From the NCBI GenBank assembly GCA_027625915.1, contig JANTQA010000012.1, forward strand, positions 2,139,001-2,203,000: 64,000 nt of DNA, read 5' to 3'. Source of the DNA: Anaeramoeba flamelloides (lineage: Eukaryota > Metamonada > Anaeramoebidae). A program made the position numbers and the translations under genes. Of this stretch, positions 20,837 to 32,495 are shown one piece after another (the stretch's first letter is position 1; the number at the start of each line of letters is the position of its first letter). Under the pieces are notes generated by a model. That model saw only the letters and a list, made by a program, of their open reading frames with translations, made no database searches and was not told the origin of the DNA.

Positions 20837-23800
20837 TTTGCTTTTTTTTTTCCTATTTTGAAATTTTAGAAACATTATTTGATCTTTTACTTTTTTACTA
20901 TTATTGAGAATAAAAATAAAGAAATGCAATAAGTGAATTCAAAAATTACTTAATTCTTAAAAATTATTCACACGTACTTATTTTTTTTTTTTTTTGAAAC
21001 ACTATTTTAATTTTTGAAACTTATCTTAATTTTTGCAACTTGTGAGAAATGGGATATTGAAAACTGGTAAATTCTGAAATTTTGTAAAAAATTTGATTTT
21101 TTTTTATTTTTTTTGCAATATTGTGTTAAAAATGTATTCGTTTATCAGAATTGTTTTTTATTTGAATATTTTTTTATTTTTTTTTTCATTTTTTTTTTTT
21201 TTTTCATCATTGTTATTACTATTAATTGTATCAAAAAATGGATCAATATTTTCATTCGGATTACCATAAAAATCATAGCAATATTTAAAATAAATCATCA
21301 AAATCCCTAAATTCTTAAAAGATGGAAATTAATAATTTAAGCTGTATTTAAGAATATTAACAATTTGAAAAGTTTCATTATTTTTAAAATCTTAAGATGG
21401 AAAGTTGAATGTAAATTTTTTTTAATTAATTTTGAAACTAATAGTAAGGGTTTGTTTTTTAAATTTATTTTCAATGATCTTTAATAGATCAAACTAATTT
21501 TTATTAAGTTATTTTTATTTTCTTTGTAGTTTAATAGAAAAAAAATTCAGTCTTGTAGATTTTTTAATTAAATCATATGAATGAAAATAATAATTATATT
21601 TTATTTTTTTTTAAATCATATCTCACTAAATACATTATCCAGACTCCGATAAAATAATTATATTTTTAAGATTGGACACTTAATTTTGTTCTAATCATTT
21701 TTGATTTATTCTTTATGATTGCTTTTGTAAAGTTGAAATTTTTTAGAAAAAAAATCATCAAGAATTAACACCTTTTCAATTTTTTAAGGTTTTTAAAAAA
21801 GGGTAAAATGTTGAACGTTTTGAAAAGAATTTCTAATCCAAATAAAAAACATTTGATTTAATAGTCAGGAATCACCACTTAAAAGTTTATCAATAAGAGT
21901 TTCGATTTAAATCACCCCCCTTTTTTTTTTTTTTTTGTAAACATTCGATTTTGAATGTTTTACTAATTAAAGTTTATTTATGTTATAGATTTTAGAATAA
22001 CTCCCTCATAATTAAAACTAAGTAATATTCTATTTTTTCAATATTTATTTGTTTTTAGTTTAAATTATTTCCTAATTAATTCTATCAGGTTATGGTAGAT
22101 GGGAAATAACCAACAATCAAATTAGAAAAAATTAATATTAATTATATTATGATTTTTTCTTTAAAAAAAAACATTACCATTCTTATAATGACAATAATTG
22201 GCCAATACAAATATTTCACTCAAAAACTAGATTAAATCCACTTGTGAAATAAGTTTTAAAAAATAATATATATATATATATATAATAAAATAAGCATTAA
22301 AAATTGATTAAATTAAAAAAAAAAAAACAATTTAAATAAATTGAAATTTTTTAAGTATAAATATATATTCTTTGGTATATTTTTTGTTTTTTTTTCTATC
22401 CTAAACGAGGACAATAAATAAATTGATATAATGTTTTAACACCCCTTAAAAAAGATCATTATTAAAGGGAAAAATAGGAACTTGATGCATTATAACAGGT
22501 ATAGACGGCACAAATTAAATTGAAGTTCAGTTTTTGATTTTTTGGTTCTTACAAGATTTTCCATGAAATGGTACTATTTATAGGAGTAGTTACATTTCAC
22601 TATTTTCAAAAATTTTAATAGTAATAAATATTAACAAAAAAATATTTGTCTATCGTCATGGAATATTGAAAACTGGAAATAAAAATATTGTTCACAAATC
22701 TATATTTTTAAAAAATCGAACTAATTAGAGCTGAATATTAAAATATTTAATCTTTGAGAACATTTTTTAAGTGTTAAATTTTTAGTTTTATTAGTTTATC
22801 CAATAAATCAGATATTATATTTAACATTACTAAAATTTAGAGAAATAAATGGAACTCTTTATTTATCATGGAAAGTCTAAAAACTTGATTTTTTACAACA
22901 TTCTATATTTACACCAATGAATGTAAAAAAAATCCTACCAAAATAATTTTTCAAAGACTTTTCTTCTTTATCTTCTTAATGTAGATGAAAATGTGAACAA
23001 TGTATTGACTTGTGTTTCATCCAATTACTATTTAATATTATTTAACAAAACATTTTTATCCAAATTTTTTTTTTTAAATTAATCAAAAAATAATTTACCA
23101 TCTGGGCTAAAACAAAAGATAATGTAACAAAGATTAAAGTAAAAGGATTGAATTATTGAAATAAAATAACAATTACAGAAGATTCAACTCAAAGAAAAAG
23201 GAAATGTGTTGAAAAAATCAAAAGAATGAAAAAGAATTATTTTGAGTTTTCAATCTAACGTAAAATAAAAAAATACTAAATCAATACAATACATAAAATA
23301 AACATATATCTTTGAATGTAAATTTTTTAAAAAAAACCAAATTTCTTTAATTTAATCTAGAATTAAATATATTCATCAAAATTGGAATTAAAATTCATTT
23401 TGAAATTACTTTAAATTTACAATTATTTTTTTTCTTTAAACTGTTTTCAAACACAACGTTTTAATTTTATGATTAAAAATTAAAATAAGGGGGGAAGAAA
23501 TCAATGTTTGGTATATTATAAAGTGGGACAAGAAACAAATTAAGATTTATTTATTTATTTATTCTTAATCACATTTTTTCATTATTCATGAACTGTTCAG
23601 AAAATTTTATTTATTTGTGATTAAAAAAAACCAAAAATAATTGTACTTTATGTTTTTTTTTTTTGAAAAAAAAATAGAATAAAATAAAGTAAATTTTAAA
23701 AATTATTGTCATCCAACATACTAAATATATATTGGGGTTTTATCAAAAGCGATATAGAGTATCTTATAGATACAAAAAAAAAAAAAAAAAAATTATTTTA

Positions 23801-24274
23801 TAAATATGGGGATATGATGATCGAATTTAAGTAATAAAAACAAATATTTTCTGGAAATGTTTCTATAATAACAATAATCTTAAAGTCTAAATATATAAAT
23901 GAAAAAAATAAGTTTTCTAAATATTTAAAAAATCAAAATTATTTTTTTTTGATTGTATTAATTAACAAGATACTAAACATATCTTATTATAAAAGCCTAA
24001 TGAAATTATACAAAAACGCATTTTTAAATTTATAGAAACGAAATGGGGTCTGGGTTAACAAGGAAAATGTAAAAAAGTAGTATATACATTTTATAAATAA
24101 AAATAAAAAAAAAACTATTGGTAACACAAAAAAAGTTCACCACTTCACATTCGTTAATATACCAGAAATAAACCGTGATCATTTTTAAATCTCAAATTAA
24201 TTAAACCGAAAAAAAATATTATTTCGTTATACCAAAATTCAAAAATCAATTTTATTAGACGAACCCATTTTTAA

Positions 24275-24308
<34 letters not shown>

Positions 24309-25549
24309 CCTATTAAACCAGTTACAATTAGTTCCGCTAAGAAAATACAAATTTCGAACTAAATTTAATTTATAAAAAATCTAAAAGTATAAAACATTTT
24401 TTGGAATTTTTTTTTACCTAGATCATTTATCTAGAATTTGAATTATGAACTTATATTAGAAATTTTCTCTGATCCTCAATTTTTGTTGACAGTTTGTACT
24501 TTAAAAACAGAAATGACTGTAACAAATTTAAACAATCTTGATTGAAAATTGGATATTCCAACTTAAATTGTTAAATATCTTGAAAAATAATTTTTGATCC
24601 AAGATCTTTTATTAACCAATAGTGTTTATTGCAAGTGAAGTTATCAAAAAGTGTCAATTTAGTCAATATTTCCTTTTTTTTTCAAAAAATTTTTTCATGA
24701 ATGATTGTTGAGTTCCTATAAAACAGTAAAATGCCCATTTTTTTCATCATTTTTTTCAATCTCCCTTTCCAAAACCCCATGAATTAAAGGTTTCCTGAAA
24801 TGTAAAAATAATTACTATTTAAACCTAGCCAAATACTTCGTTCAAAAATATAACTTTAGAATATTTCAAATAAGTTAATTTAAAAAAAAAGACAAAAAAA
24901 ATGACTATTTTTGTTTTTTATCCACGGACTAGGGTTTAAAACACTATTAAACGATTATTTGAATTTTTGAGTAATCTGAGAAATTTGAAATCTTTGAAAA
25001 AATTGTTTTAAAATTTCTACTTATTAATTACAATCGAAAGGAAATCATTGGATGAACAAATAATTAAACTAATTAAATTTTGAAAAAAGATCAAAATTAT
25101 TCAAAAATAAATTGAAAATAATAATTTCTGTTCATATTTTAGTTATTAAAGGAACAAGAAGATTTTTATTTAACATTTTTGACATGCACCTTTAAAAATA
25201 TTTTATTTGTAAATTCAAATGAATATAACTCAAAGATTGATTAAAAAACTGAAAAATAATATTTTTTTACAAAAAGTACTATTTTAACTAACTTGGTCAG
25301 AATATTAATAATTATTTTAAAAGGATAGTTTTGAGTTAATCTTCAGATCACCATAACAGAAAAACAAGAAAAGATCTGTAATATTAATCACAAAAATAGA
25401 GATACAATTTCTGAAACAAACTATTAAACTGGTTAATTTATTTTTAACAACACTTTTGAATTCAAAGAAGAAAAAAAAAGTCATATTTCTTATTTGAACA
25501 AAATTTGAGAACCATTTTTCTTCAACTTATTTTTCTCTTTTCATTTTTT
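20837..25549. other. Long gene-free region between M20 and Ras genes
   Basis: 4.7 kb of very AT-rich DNA with long A and T runs, (AT)n tracts at 22266-22284 and 24279-24306, and a C6-T16 junction at about 21917. An R2 dispersed repeat lies at about 22890-23460. I see no exon here with convincing splice borders, no tRNA-like stem set, and no paired terminal repeats. Confidence 0.6.
22890..23460 (+). repeat. Dispersed repeat R2, copy 1
   Basis: Aligns in the same direction with about 33280-33700. Shared blocks include TTTATCTTCTTAAT.TxGATGAA, ACTATTTA..ATTATTT, 'GATTCAAC..AAAGAAAA' and 'ATTTTGAGTTTT.AAT'. No coding sequence or clear ends. Class unknown. Confidence 0.6.
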
Positions 25550-26996
25550 ATGACAGAATTACGTTATCAAATTGTTATTGCTGGCCCTGGTAGTGTAGGA
25601 AAATCTGCTATTACACTTCAATTTATTTCACAGCAATTTATCCGTGATTATGGTAATGACTTTCTTTTTTTTTTTTTTCTTTGGAAAAAACTTTTGGCAT
25701 TAATGTATTCTACCGATTGAATCTGCCTTCTAAAAAACAAATTGTAAATTTTGTATTTTCTTTTTTTACATCAATTCCTTTGACCAAATATCCACACGAT
25801 CCCAATAAAAAATTAATTTCATTTTCAAATTGGTTTTGCTAAAAACAACACAGATCCTACAATTGAAGGTTTGTAATTTTTCTAATTCACCAATTTGTTC
25901 TTTGACTTTCTAATTTTACCAATCAACTTTTTGTAATGGTTTTTTTTCTTGTTCAAATCAAACCCAACCATAACCTCCACAATGAAAAGAATGCTACAAA
26001 AAACACATTTATGTTGACAGTGAAGTTGCATATCTTGATATTCTTGTAAGTTTTGCCTTTATTGCTTTTGTTTTTTTTTTTTCTCAATCAGATCGATAAT
26101 CTTTGTTTTCTTTTCGTTTCACCAAAAACAGAACACAAAACTAACTTTCCTTTCTTTTACACCAAAATTTTTTGTGTTTTTTTTTTCTTTTATTGTTCTT
26201 TTGGAATGAACAAATACTTTTGTTTTCTTCTTATTTTTTTTTTTTTTTACTCAAATTAATTCCTTTCTTAATTTGAAAAAAAAACCACCAAAAAGGATAC
26301 TGCTGGGCAAGAAGAATATTCAAGTTTAAGATCCCATCATTTCCAAAATGGGGATGGCTTTTTGTTAGTTTATTCTGTAGATAATAGAAAGGCCTTTGAA
26401 GAAATTGTTGATTTTCACGATGAAATTCTTCGAGCTAAAGACGCTGATTCCTTACCAATCGTTTTACTTGCAAACAAGGTTTTTCTTTGTTCCATTTTTT
26501 TTTTATTTTTTTTTATTTTTTTTTCTCTTTTTCCAAACAAAAAAAGAAAAAATTAATGCGGACCAAAATTCATTACAACACCAAGAATCACAAAATTTGT
26601 TTAAATTGGGTTGACAAAAAAAATCCCAAACAAAACAAAACAAAACAATCCTTTTCTTTTTCATCAACAAAATTTAAAATTTAATGTTTCTGATAACTTT
26701 TTTTTTTTTTCTTTCATCCTTACAATCTCCCATGAACTGGGCATTGTTTCTTAAAATTACAAACCTTTCCAAAGATTGATTTACCAAAAAACAATCATGA
26801 AGTTTCAAAAAAAGAAGGAAAAGATCTTGCTGATAGTTATGGATATCCATTTATGGAAACATCTGCCAAAAATGTAATTAATATTGAAGAATCATTTGCA
26901 GAATGTGTACGATCAATTAGAAAAGAAAGAGCCGCTCTTGAAAAAGTGACAGGTGGTAAAGGGAAAAAAGGAAAAGGAAAATGCCTTTTGATGTAA
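25550..26996 (+). CDS. Ras-family small GTPase, five exons including a 15-nt micro-exon
   Basis: Membrane-tethered GTP switch. Exons: 25550-25652, 25854-25868, 25990-26045, 26296-26478, 26775-26996. All introns are GT..AG and the phases agree, giving 192 aa. G1 is GPGSVGKS (residues 12-19); switch I/G2 is DYDPTIEE, whose DPTIE comes from the 15-base exon 2; G3 is DILDTAGQEEY; G4 is LLANKID across the exon 4/5 junction; G5 is ETSAK. The tail is a Lys/Gly-rich patch ending CLLM, a CaaX box predicted to be farnesylated, so plasma-membrane or endomembrane location is expected. Effector loop and GQEEY match Ras/Rap rather than Rho or Rab. The residue at human Ras Gly13 is Ser15 here and Ala11 is Pro13; Gly12 and Gln61 equivalents are kept. 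ATG at 25550 is chosen because the family begins with this short MTE-lead. Confidence 0.95.
25854..25868 (+). other. 15-nt micro-exon of the Ras gene
   Basis: Preceded by ACACAG and followed by GTTTGT. It supplies two bases of Asp, then Pro, Thr, Ile and Glu, and the first base of the next Glu, which is the core of the Ras effector loop. Without it the reading frame stays in phase but the loop is lost. Confidence 0.85.
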
Positions 26997-29229
26997 TAAA
27001 CTTCAGAATAACACAAAAACCACAACAAATTTTTTTTTTTATTGATTTGTATTGAACAAAATGAAAAAAAAAAAAACTCTTTTTTCTTTATAATAATCAA
27101 ATCTACAAAAGTCTCATTAAATTCAACCTTTTTTGATTGTTCGAATAAACAAAAATAAACTATTTAATGAATTCTTAAGTTTATTGAATGGATAATATTT
27201 ATCTTACTTTTTTTTATTAAATTTTTTCAAATAATCTATCATTTTTTTATTTATTTTTATTTTTATTTTTATTCTATCTTTTTCAGTAAAACCAAAAATA
27301 AAAATGATCAAGTTTTTAATTAACCTATTTAATAAGTTTATTTTCTGAATTTTCAACAACACACTTTAAATTACAAACTTTTGGAAAAAAGATTCAACTT
27401 ATAAAGCTATAATTTTCCACTCAAATTCATTAGATTAGAATAATTACTGATTTTATATCAATAAACTTTTGAATGTTGCTATTGCTTAATATGAGAAAAA
27501 TATTTATTTTACAAATTGGCCCTAAAAATGACTTTAAAATCATTTATTTTGAAATTAAATCAAAATTGAATTTGAAATTTGGATAAAAACAAAATTTTAT
27601 GTTTTGAAGAATTATTTATCTAAAAACAATCAAAAATCATTTAATTTTTTTTTTTTTATTATTGAAAAGAGGTGATTCAACAAAATTACCACCTTTTTAC
27701 TCTTAGTATTTTTTTAATCTGAGAAATAAAACAAAAATTTAACAAATTCTTTGGTTTATTTCTCAAATTAAAAAAAACTACCGTTGGCATTTCCAAAATT
27801 CAAAAGAATTGAGTAAAATCCGAGATTTTACTCTATTCTTGTAAATTCTGGAAAATTCATTTACCCGATGACATTTTTCATTACTCTAAAGCACTTCCCG
27901 AAACTCTAAAAAATTGTGGTTTTTTTATATAAGCTATAATTTAGGTTAACTGATCACCCAAAAATCAGTTAAATTAAGTCTTCCTTCAATTGTTCAAATT
28001 TTATAATTTTTTTCCAATAACCACTTTTAATTATTATTTAAAAAAAACCCTGTTAAGAACTTTGAATACAATCAATAATTTTTGTTTACAAAAGATTTCT
28101 AATCTTTTTTGTATTTATTCTGATTCATTTGCAAATCTAAAAAATGAAAATTCTATTTTTTTTAAGGTTGTTTGAGAAATTAAAAAGTTGTAATTATTTG
28201 ATAATTTAAATATTTATCCATAAAATGAGCAACTATTTTCGAATTTTTATGAAACTTTCCAGTTGATCAGAAATGTGGGATTTAATTTTTTTTTATTTTT
28301 TTGAAATCTCCTTGTTTCAGATTTGAAATTTATCAGTTTTTAAAGGTGTTTTAAAAATTAAACCCTTATAAAAAAATAAATCTAAATAAAAACCGACACT
28401 TCATAAAATTAACTTTGGATAAGAACATGTCAATACAAAATCCCTTTTCTCTTTAAAAATTGTTATTTCTAATTAAATATTTTCATCTTTTGAAAAAATA
28501 TAAAAACTTAGATTTTTCTTTAATCCTAAAAAAAAATATGTTACTTTTCAAAAAACATTTAGAAATAATAAGTATATAATAGAATATCTTATGATAAAAT
28601 AGTCAGAGTTTATTTACTTAATTATTATTTTTTTTTATTTAAAAATATATTTTGACAATACCAAAAAAATTATAAACCGATTACGAAAAATTGGTAATCC
28701 TGTGAAAATTTCTTTCTTTCAAAGACCCCCCCCCCCCCAACTTTTTTTTTTTTTCAAATTAAAAATATTTTGGATATTTGATCAATGAAAAATCAACAAT
28801 ATGAAGTAATATTAATAATATGCATAAGATAACAGTTAATATCATTATGAAATAAATTAACTAAAACATTCGATTATCTTAAAAATTGAAAAATTAAATT
28901 TTAGTTTATCCTTGAGAAAAACGGCACTATTCATTAGTTCTCCTGAAATTAAATATAAAAAGAAAATTACAATATTAATCAATATATCCTTTTCCCACAA
29001 CACTTTTAACTATTTTTGTACCATTTAAATAACACAAATTAATTAATTATATTTGATTGTATAATAATAATTTTTTTTTTTATCATATCTTATTAAAAAA
29101 AAAAAGAAAAAAGAAAAATGTAAAAAAATAATTTTGCTTTTGAAATTATCCAAAATTAATTTTTTCGTCTAATATCAATTTCAACCCGATAACACAAATA
29201 ATATACTTCTTATAATATTACACATTTGA

Positions 29230-29700
29230 CTAAAATATGGTTTATTAGGATTTATTGATCGATCAATAGAAAATATCAACCAAAAATTATTTGAGTTCTT
29301 CTATATTAAATAAACCCAATTAAAACCTAAAATCGAACCATTCAAAAAAAAAAACAGTATGAAAGAAATAAGTTACGTAATAATAAAAGATGAAATGAAA
29401 AAAAAAAAATACTAAAAGATGAGAAAATGTATGTATAAATTACAAAATTCAAAATTTATTTCCAATTTGAATGAAATTGTATTACAGCCGTTTCAACTCA
29501 GGTGTGAATCGTACTCATTTGTTGAATATTTGGGAAACCTTCCGAGTCAATTTAAAATGTTTTCTCGACCATTCAACCAATGAGTGTGATTCACACCTGA
29601 GTTGAAACGGCTGTATTGTATGATTCTTTGGAAAGATTTCACTTTTCCAATAATTTTTAATTCTAGTTTAATATTTTTCAAGGTTAATAGTAAATAAAGC
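29230..29700 (-). repeat. Dispersed repeat R1, copy 2, split by a transposon
   Basis: The minus strand matches about 38320-38560 and 60440-60720 (shared TAGAAGAACTCAAATAA, 'TTACG', 'CATCTTTTAG' and CAATTTCATTCAAATTGG). The match is interrupted at 29484 by the 129-bp element and resumes at 29614. Confidence 0.7.
29485..29613. mobile_element. 129-bp non-autonomous DNA transposon (MITE), TA target duplication
   Basis: Ends CAGCCGTTTCAACTCAGGTG and its exact complement; the inverted arms continue with few mismatches for about 45 bases each (…GTGTGAATC, ACTCATT, GTTGAAT), leaving a central loop of about 40 bases. It is flanked by TA on both sides (29483-29484 and 29614-29615). Removing the element and one TA gives the sequence found uninterrupted in the R1 copy at about 38340, which supports both borders. 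TA duplication with short ends points to the Tc1/mariner-like group. No coding capacity. Confidence 0.9.
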
Positions 29701-30065
29701 ATGTACAAAAGTAATCAATCTCTTAAATATCTCAAAAAATTTATCTCAAAAAGAATCTACTATCTTGAAAAAAAAAAATTCACAATACTAAAAGATCAAA
29801 ATTCAATTTTTTATAATCTGCTTTATAAAAAAACTGAAAAACAAAAGCCAAAATATAATGATTTTTTAAAAAAATAATAACCAAATTTTATTTTTTAAAT
29901 TTTAGAATCTTAATTTATTTATTAAAAATAATTGATAAAAAAAAATTTTTTTTTAATAAGAATATAAGTAATAGTAATAATGAATAAGTCCAATTGCAAA
30001 TAAAATAAAAAAAAAAGCAAAAAAATTGAAATGTTTGTCTTTCAAAAAAATAATGAATTCTTAAA

Positions 30066-32300
30066 TTAATTTTCTTTTAATGATAAAGCGATGGCTGCCC
30101 AAGGATGAAGTTCAATTGCCAAATTATTATCTTTGATAGCAATTTGAGGATTCTCTAACAAATTGGATGTGATGATTTTGACATCTGAAGCCGATTCTGG
30201 AAGAGGAACATTAATTGAATCTGGGTTTGATAGAGGAGATTGGAAATTAATTAAAACAAGAACCTTTGTTTTTGGAAGGGTATTATATATGATTCCAAAA
30301 ACGTGAGGCTTTTCATTAAATTCTATTAAATGGTCAAAAGTACCGAGATGAATTTTAGCTTCTTTTCTCACTTGTAAAATATCTTTCACGCGATTCATGA
30401 AAGAATTTTTCTCTGATGACTGGCACTTGAGATCACCATATAAGGCAAAGGTTCTTGGGAGGCCGAATGGAGAGGAGTTAACCTTCTTGTCATCCTTAGC
30501 TAGCCCTAACAAATCAAAGGTGGGTCTATTGAGCCATCTCCAGTCTGAATCCGAATCGATTTTCTCCTTAACAAAGTTTTCAAATTGTGGTTGCTTTCTG
30601 ATTTCGTTTAAATTTAAGGGCAGCGATCCTACCAAATCCCAGCCAGAAATTTGAACAACGCCAGGCATCATCGCATTAAATAATAATAAAGCTAAATGGC
30701 CCCGACAGATCAATTCTTTATTTTGGATTACCTTTTCCTGCGTGTCAAGTTTTAAGGCAGCTGATAGCAATCCTACGAATGTTGTGCACAGCCCATTGCC
30801 CGAAAATAATGAGGCATTGGATAACAGCTTTAAAGGATCGACCAAAGTTTTCACTTCATTTCGTATATTATTTCTTAACTCCTCACCAGTCACCTCTTGG
30901 CTTCCATATTGGAATTTGTCTTTGGCGTGCGTCATTAAATGAACTAATTCGTATGTTATTTCATCGTGGTTTTGCATCCCATGGATCAAAGAAATTGGGT
31001 TAATCTTATACTCAATAAGCATGCATTTCATCATTAAATATAAAAAGGTACAATCCCCTGATAGAATGGAGTGTTGCAAGGCGGGCCTACTAATGAAGTC
31101 ATATGACAAATCTGTTGCAAATTCCCCATACGATTTTATTGTTTCAAATGAGTGATTTAATTCCTGGAATGTAAATGCATCAAATTTATGGCTAAGCATG
31201 GACAATTTGCTTGTAATTAATAACGACAATGGATGGTTTTCAGACCAACAGGTAATGTCTTCTTCCTTTTCGTTTTCGTTTTCTTTTTCCTTTTCGTTTT
31301 CTTCTTTTTTGTTGAGGTGCAATTTTGGTTCGATTCCTAAAAATGGATTTGCGTCTAATCTTAAAAACTTTGCTCCATAAACCGAGACACTTTTAATAAT
31401 GTCACCAAATAATATTAATTGCGAACTCCCAGTGCAATCTAGCCAATTATACGTTGGTTGCCCAGGCTTGAAATAATGCAAATATACCCATCTCCTGGTA
31501 ATACCATCAACACCCTTGATTGGCCCCGTTGCGTCCCATCCTGTTTCCTTTGGAAGCGATTCGTCCCGTGATGGGTCGCTAAACATTACTCTTTCCAATT
31601 TGCCAGGTATTACCTTGAGTTTGGTTAATTCCTTGACGGAGTTTGGAGACAGGTTTGTTGTTTCCCAAGTCGAGGGAACGTCAGGTAGCAAACCGTAATG
31701 GTCTTTGGGAACCTCAATTAAGGTATAGATACCAGGGTACGACTTATAATTCAAGAGCGCTAAATAAAAATCATACCCCCTTGCGCTGTGCCCTGGGATA
31801 ATGTCACCTGCAATTACCCCCTTATGGCCAAATGCAGTCTTGACCATTTTTTGATATTTTTCAATACTCACTTCTCCAATTTCGTTCTCGTCCAATTGGC
31901 TCTTTGTTTTTGGTGTTGTTAAAAAATTTGGCGAAATGTTGTAGCTGATCTGGTCAAAATAGCCATCAACAGAAGCCGTTCGCGTGTATTGGTTCGAGAG
32001 CCCACCAGATTCGTTGACAGGACCATGGTGAACAGTGCTAATGCCAAGCGATTCAAATTGCTCCCAAAGCTCTTCCGTTCCAAAAAAGTCAAGCAGAGAC
32101 ATGTCGCCAGTAATCATACTCTCGGGGTATGCGTTGAACCATACAGGATATTGCTCCGTGGCCATTCGGTACCTTGACTCGCCAAATTTTTTTTGATACA
32201 TTTGGGTTTTTCCCTGTAAGGATCGACACAATTGCTTCGCTTGATATAGCATGGATCTTTTTTTCATCCAGCCTACCCATTTTTTTGTTTGTTCATCCAT
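30066..32300 (-). CDS. GH13 alpha-glucosyl hydrolase/transferase, trehalose-synthase-like
   Basis: Retaining alpha-amylase-family enzyme, single exon, 744 aa; the ATG at 32300 is the first after an in-frame stop. GH13 regions in order: DIIPGHSA (region I, near 170), FLRLDANPF (region II, nucleophile Asp316), FQELNHSF (region III, acid/base Glu380), MQNHDEITYELV (region IV, Asp446). NHDE[IL]T.E is the form found in trehalose synthases (maltose glucosyltransferases), hence the label, but region I is unusual and the exact reaction (maltose-trehalose isomerisation, amylase or other) is not settled. A Glu/Lys/Asn repeat from a TTTTCC-type microsatellite (about residues 330-345) lengthens the loop between the nucleophile and Glu380. 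A beta-sandwich-like C-terminus ends HPWAAIALSL. No signal peptide is seen, so cytosolic action is likely. A small split gene lies 196 bp upstream on the same strand. Confidence 0.85.
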   Translation of the reverse strand: MDEQTKKWVGWMKKRSMLYQAKQLCRSLQGKTQMYQKKFGESRYRMATEQYPVWFNAYPESMITGDMSLLDFFGTEELWEQFESLGISTVHHGPVNESGGLSNQYTRTASVDGYFDQISYNISPNFLTTPKTKSQLDENEIGEVSIEKYQKMVKTAFGHKGVIAGDIIPGHSARGYDFYLALLNYKSYPGIYTLIEVPKDHYGLLPDVPSTWETTNLSPNSVKELTKLKVIPGKLERVMFSDPSRDESLPKETGWDATGPIKGVDGITRRWVYLHYFKPGQPTYNWLDCTGSSQLILFGDIIKSVSVYGAKFLRLDANPFLGIEPKLHLNKKEENEKEKENENEKEEDITCWSENHPLSLLITSKLSMLSHKFDAFTFQELNHSFETIKSYGEFATDLSYDFISRPALQHSILSGDCTFLYLMMKCMLIEYKINPISLIHGMQNHDEITYELVHLMTHAKDKFQYGSQEVTGEELRNNIRNEVKTLVDPLKLLSNASLFSGNGLCTTFVGLLSAALKLDTQEKVIQNKELICRGHLALLLFNAMMPGVVQISGWDLVGSLPLNLNEIRKQPQFENFVKEKIDSDSDWRWLNRPTFDLLGLAKDDKKVNSSPFGLPRTFALYGDLKCQSSEKNSFMNRVKDILQVRKEAKIHLGTFDHLIEFNEKPHVFGIIYNTLPKTKVLVLINFQSPLSNPDSINVPLPESASDVKIITSNLLENPQIAIKDNNLAIELHPWAAIALSLKEN

Positions 32301-32495
32301 TTTGTTGAAAGGTTACAAAAATTTTAAAATATTAAAAGAAGAAAAAGAGAAAAAAATGACAATTTTTACAAATTTTTTTTTATTTTTGCAAAAAAGGTTC
32401 GAAAGGCTGTTTGTTGAACTTTAAATCGTTAAAACATTTTTTTTTTGAAAAGGTCGGTTTTTTGGATTTAGTGTCCTTTTGTAAAAGCAGCTTTT

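Larger units (their letters stand above)
26997..30065. other. Gene-free region between Ras and GH13 genes (convergent 3' ends)
   Basis: AT-rich DNA with a run of 13 C (28726-28738) followed by T's, a reverse R1 repeat at about 29230-29700, and a 129-bp TA-inserting element inside that repeat. No supported gene. Confidence 0.6.
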
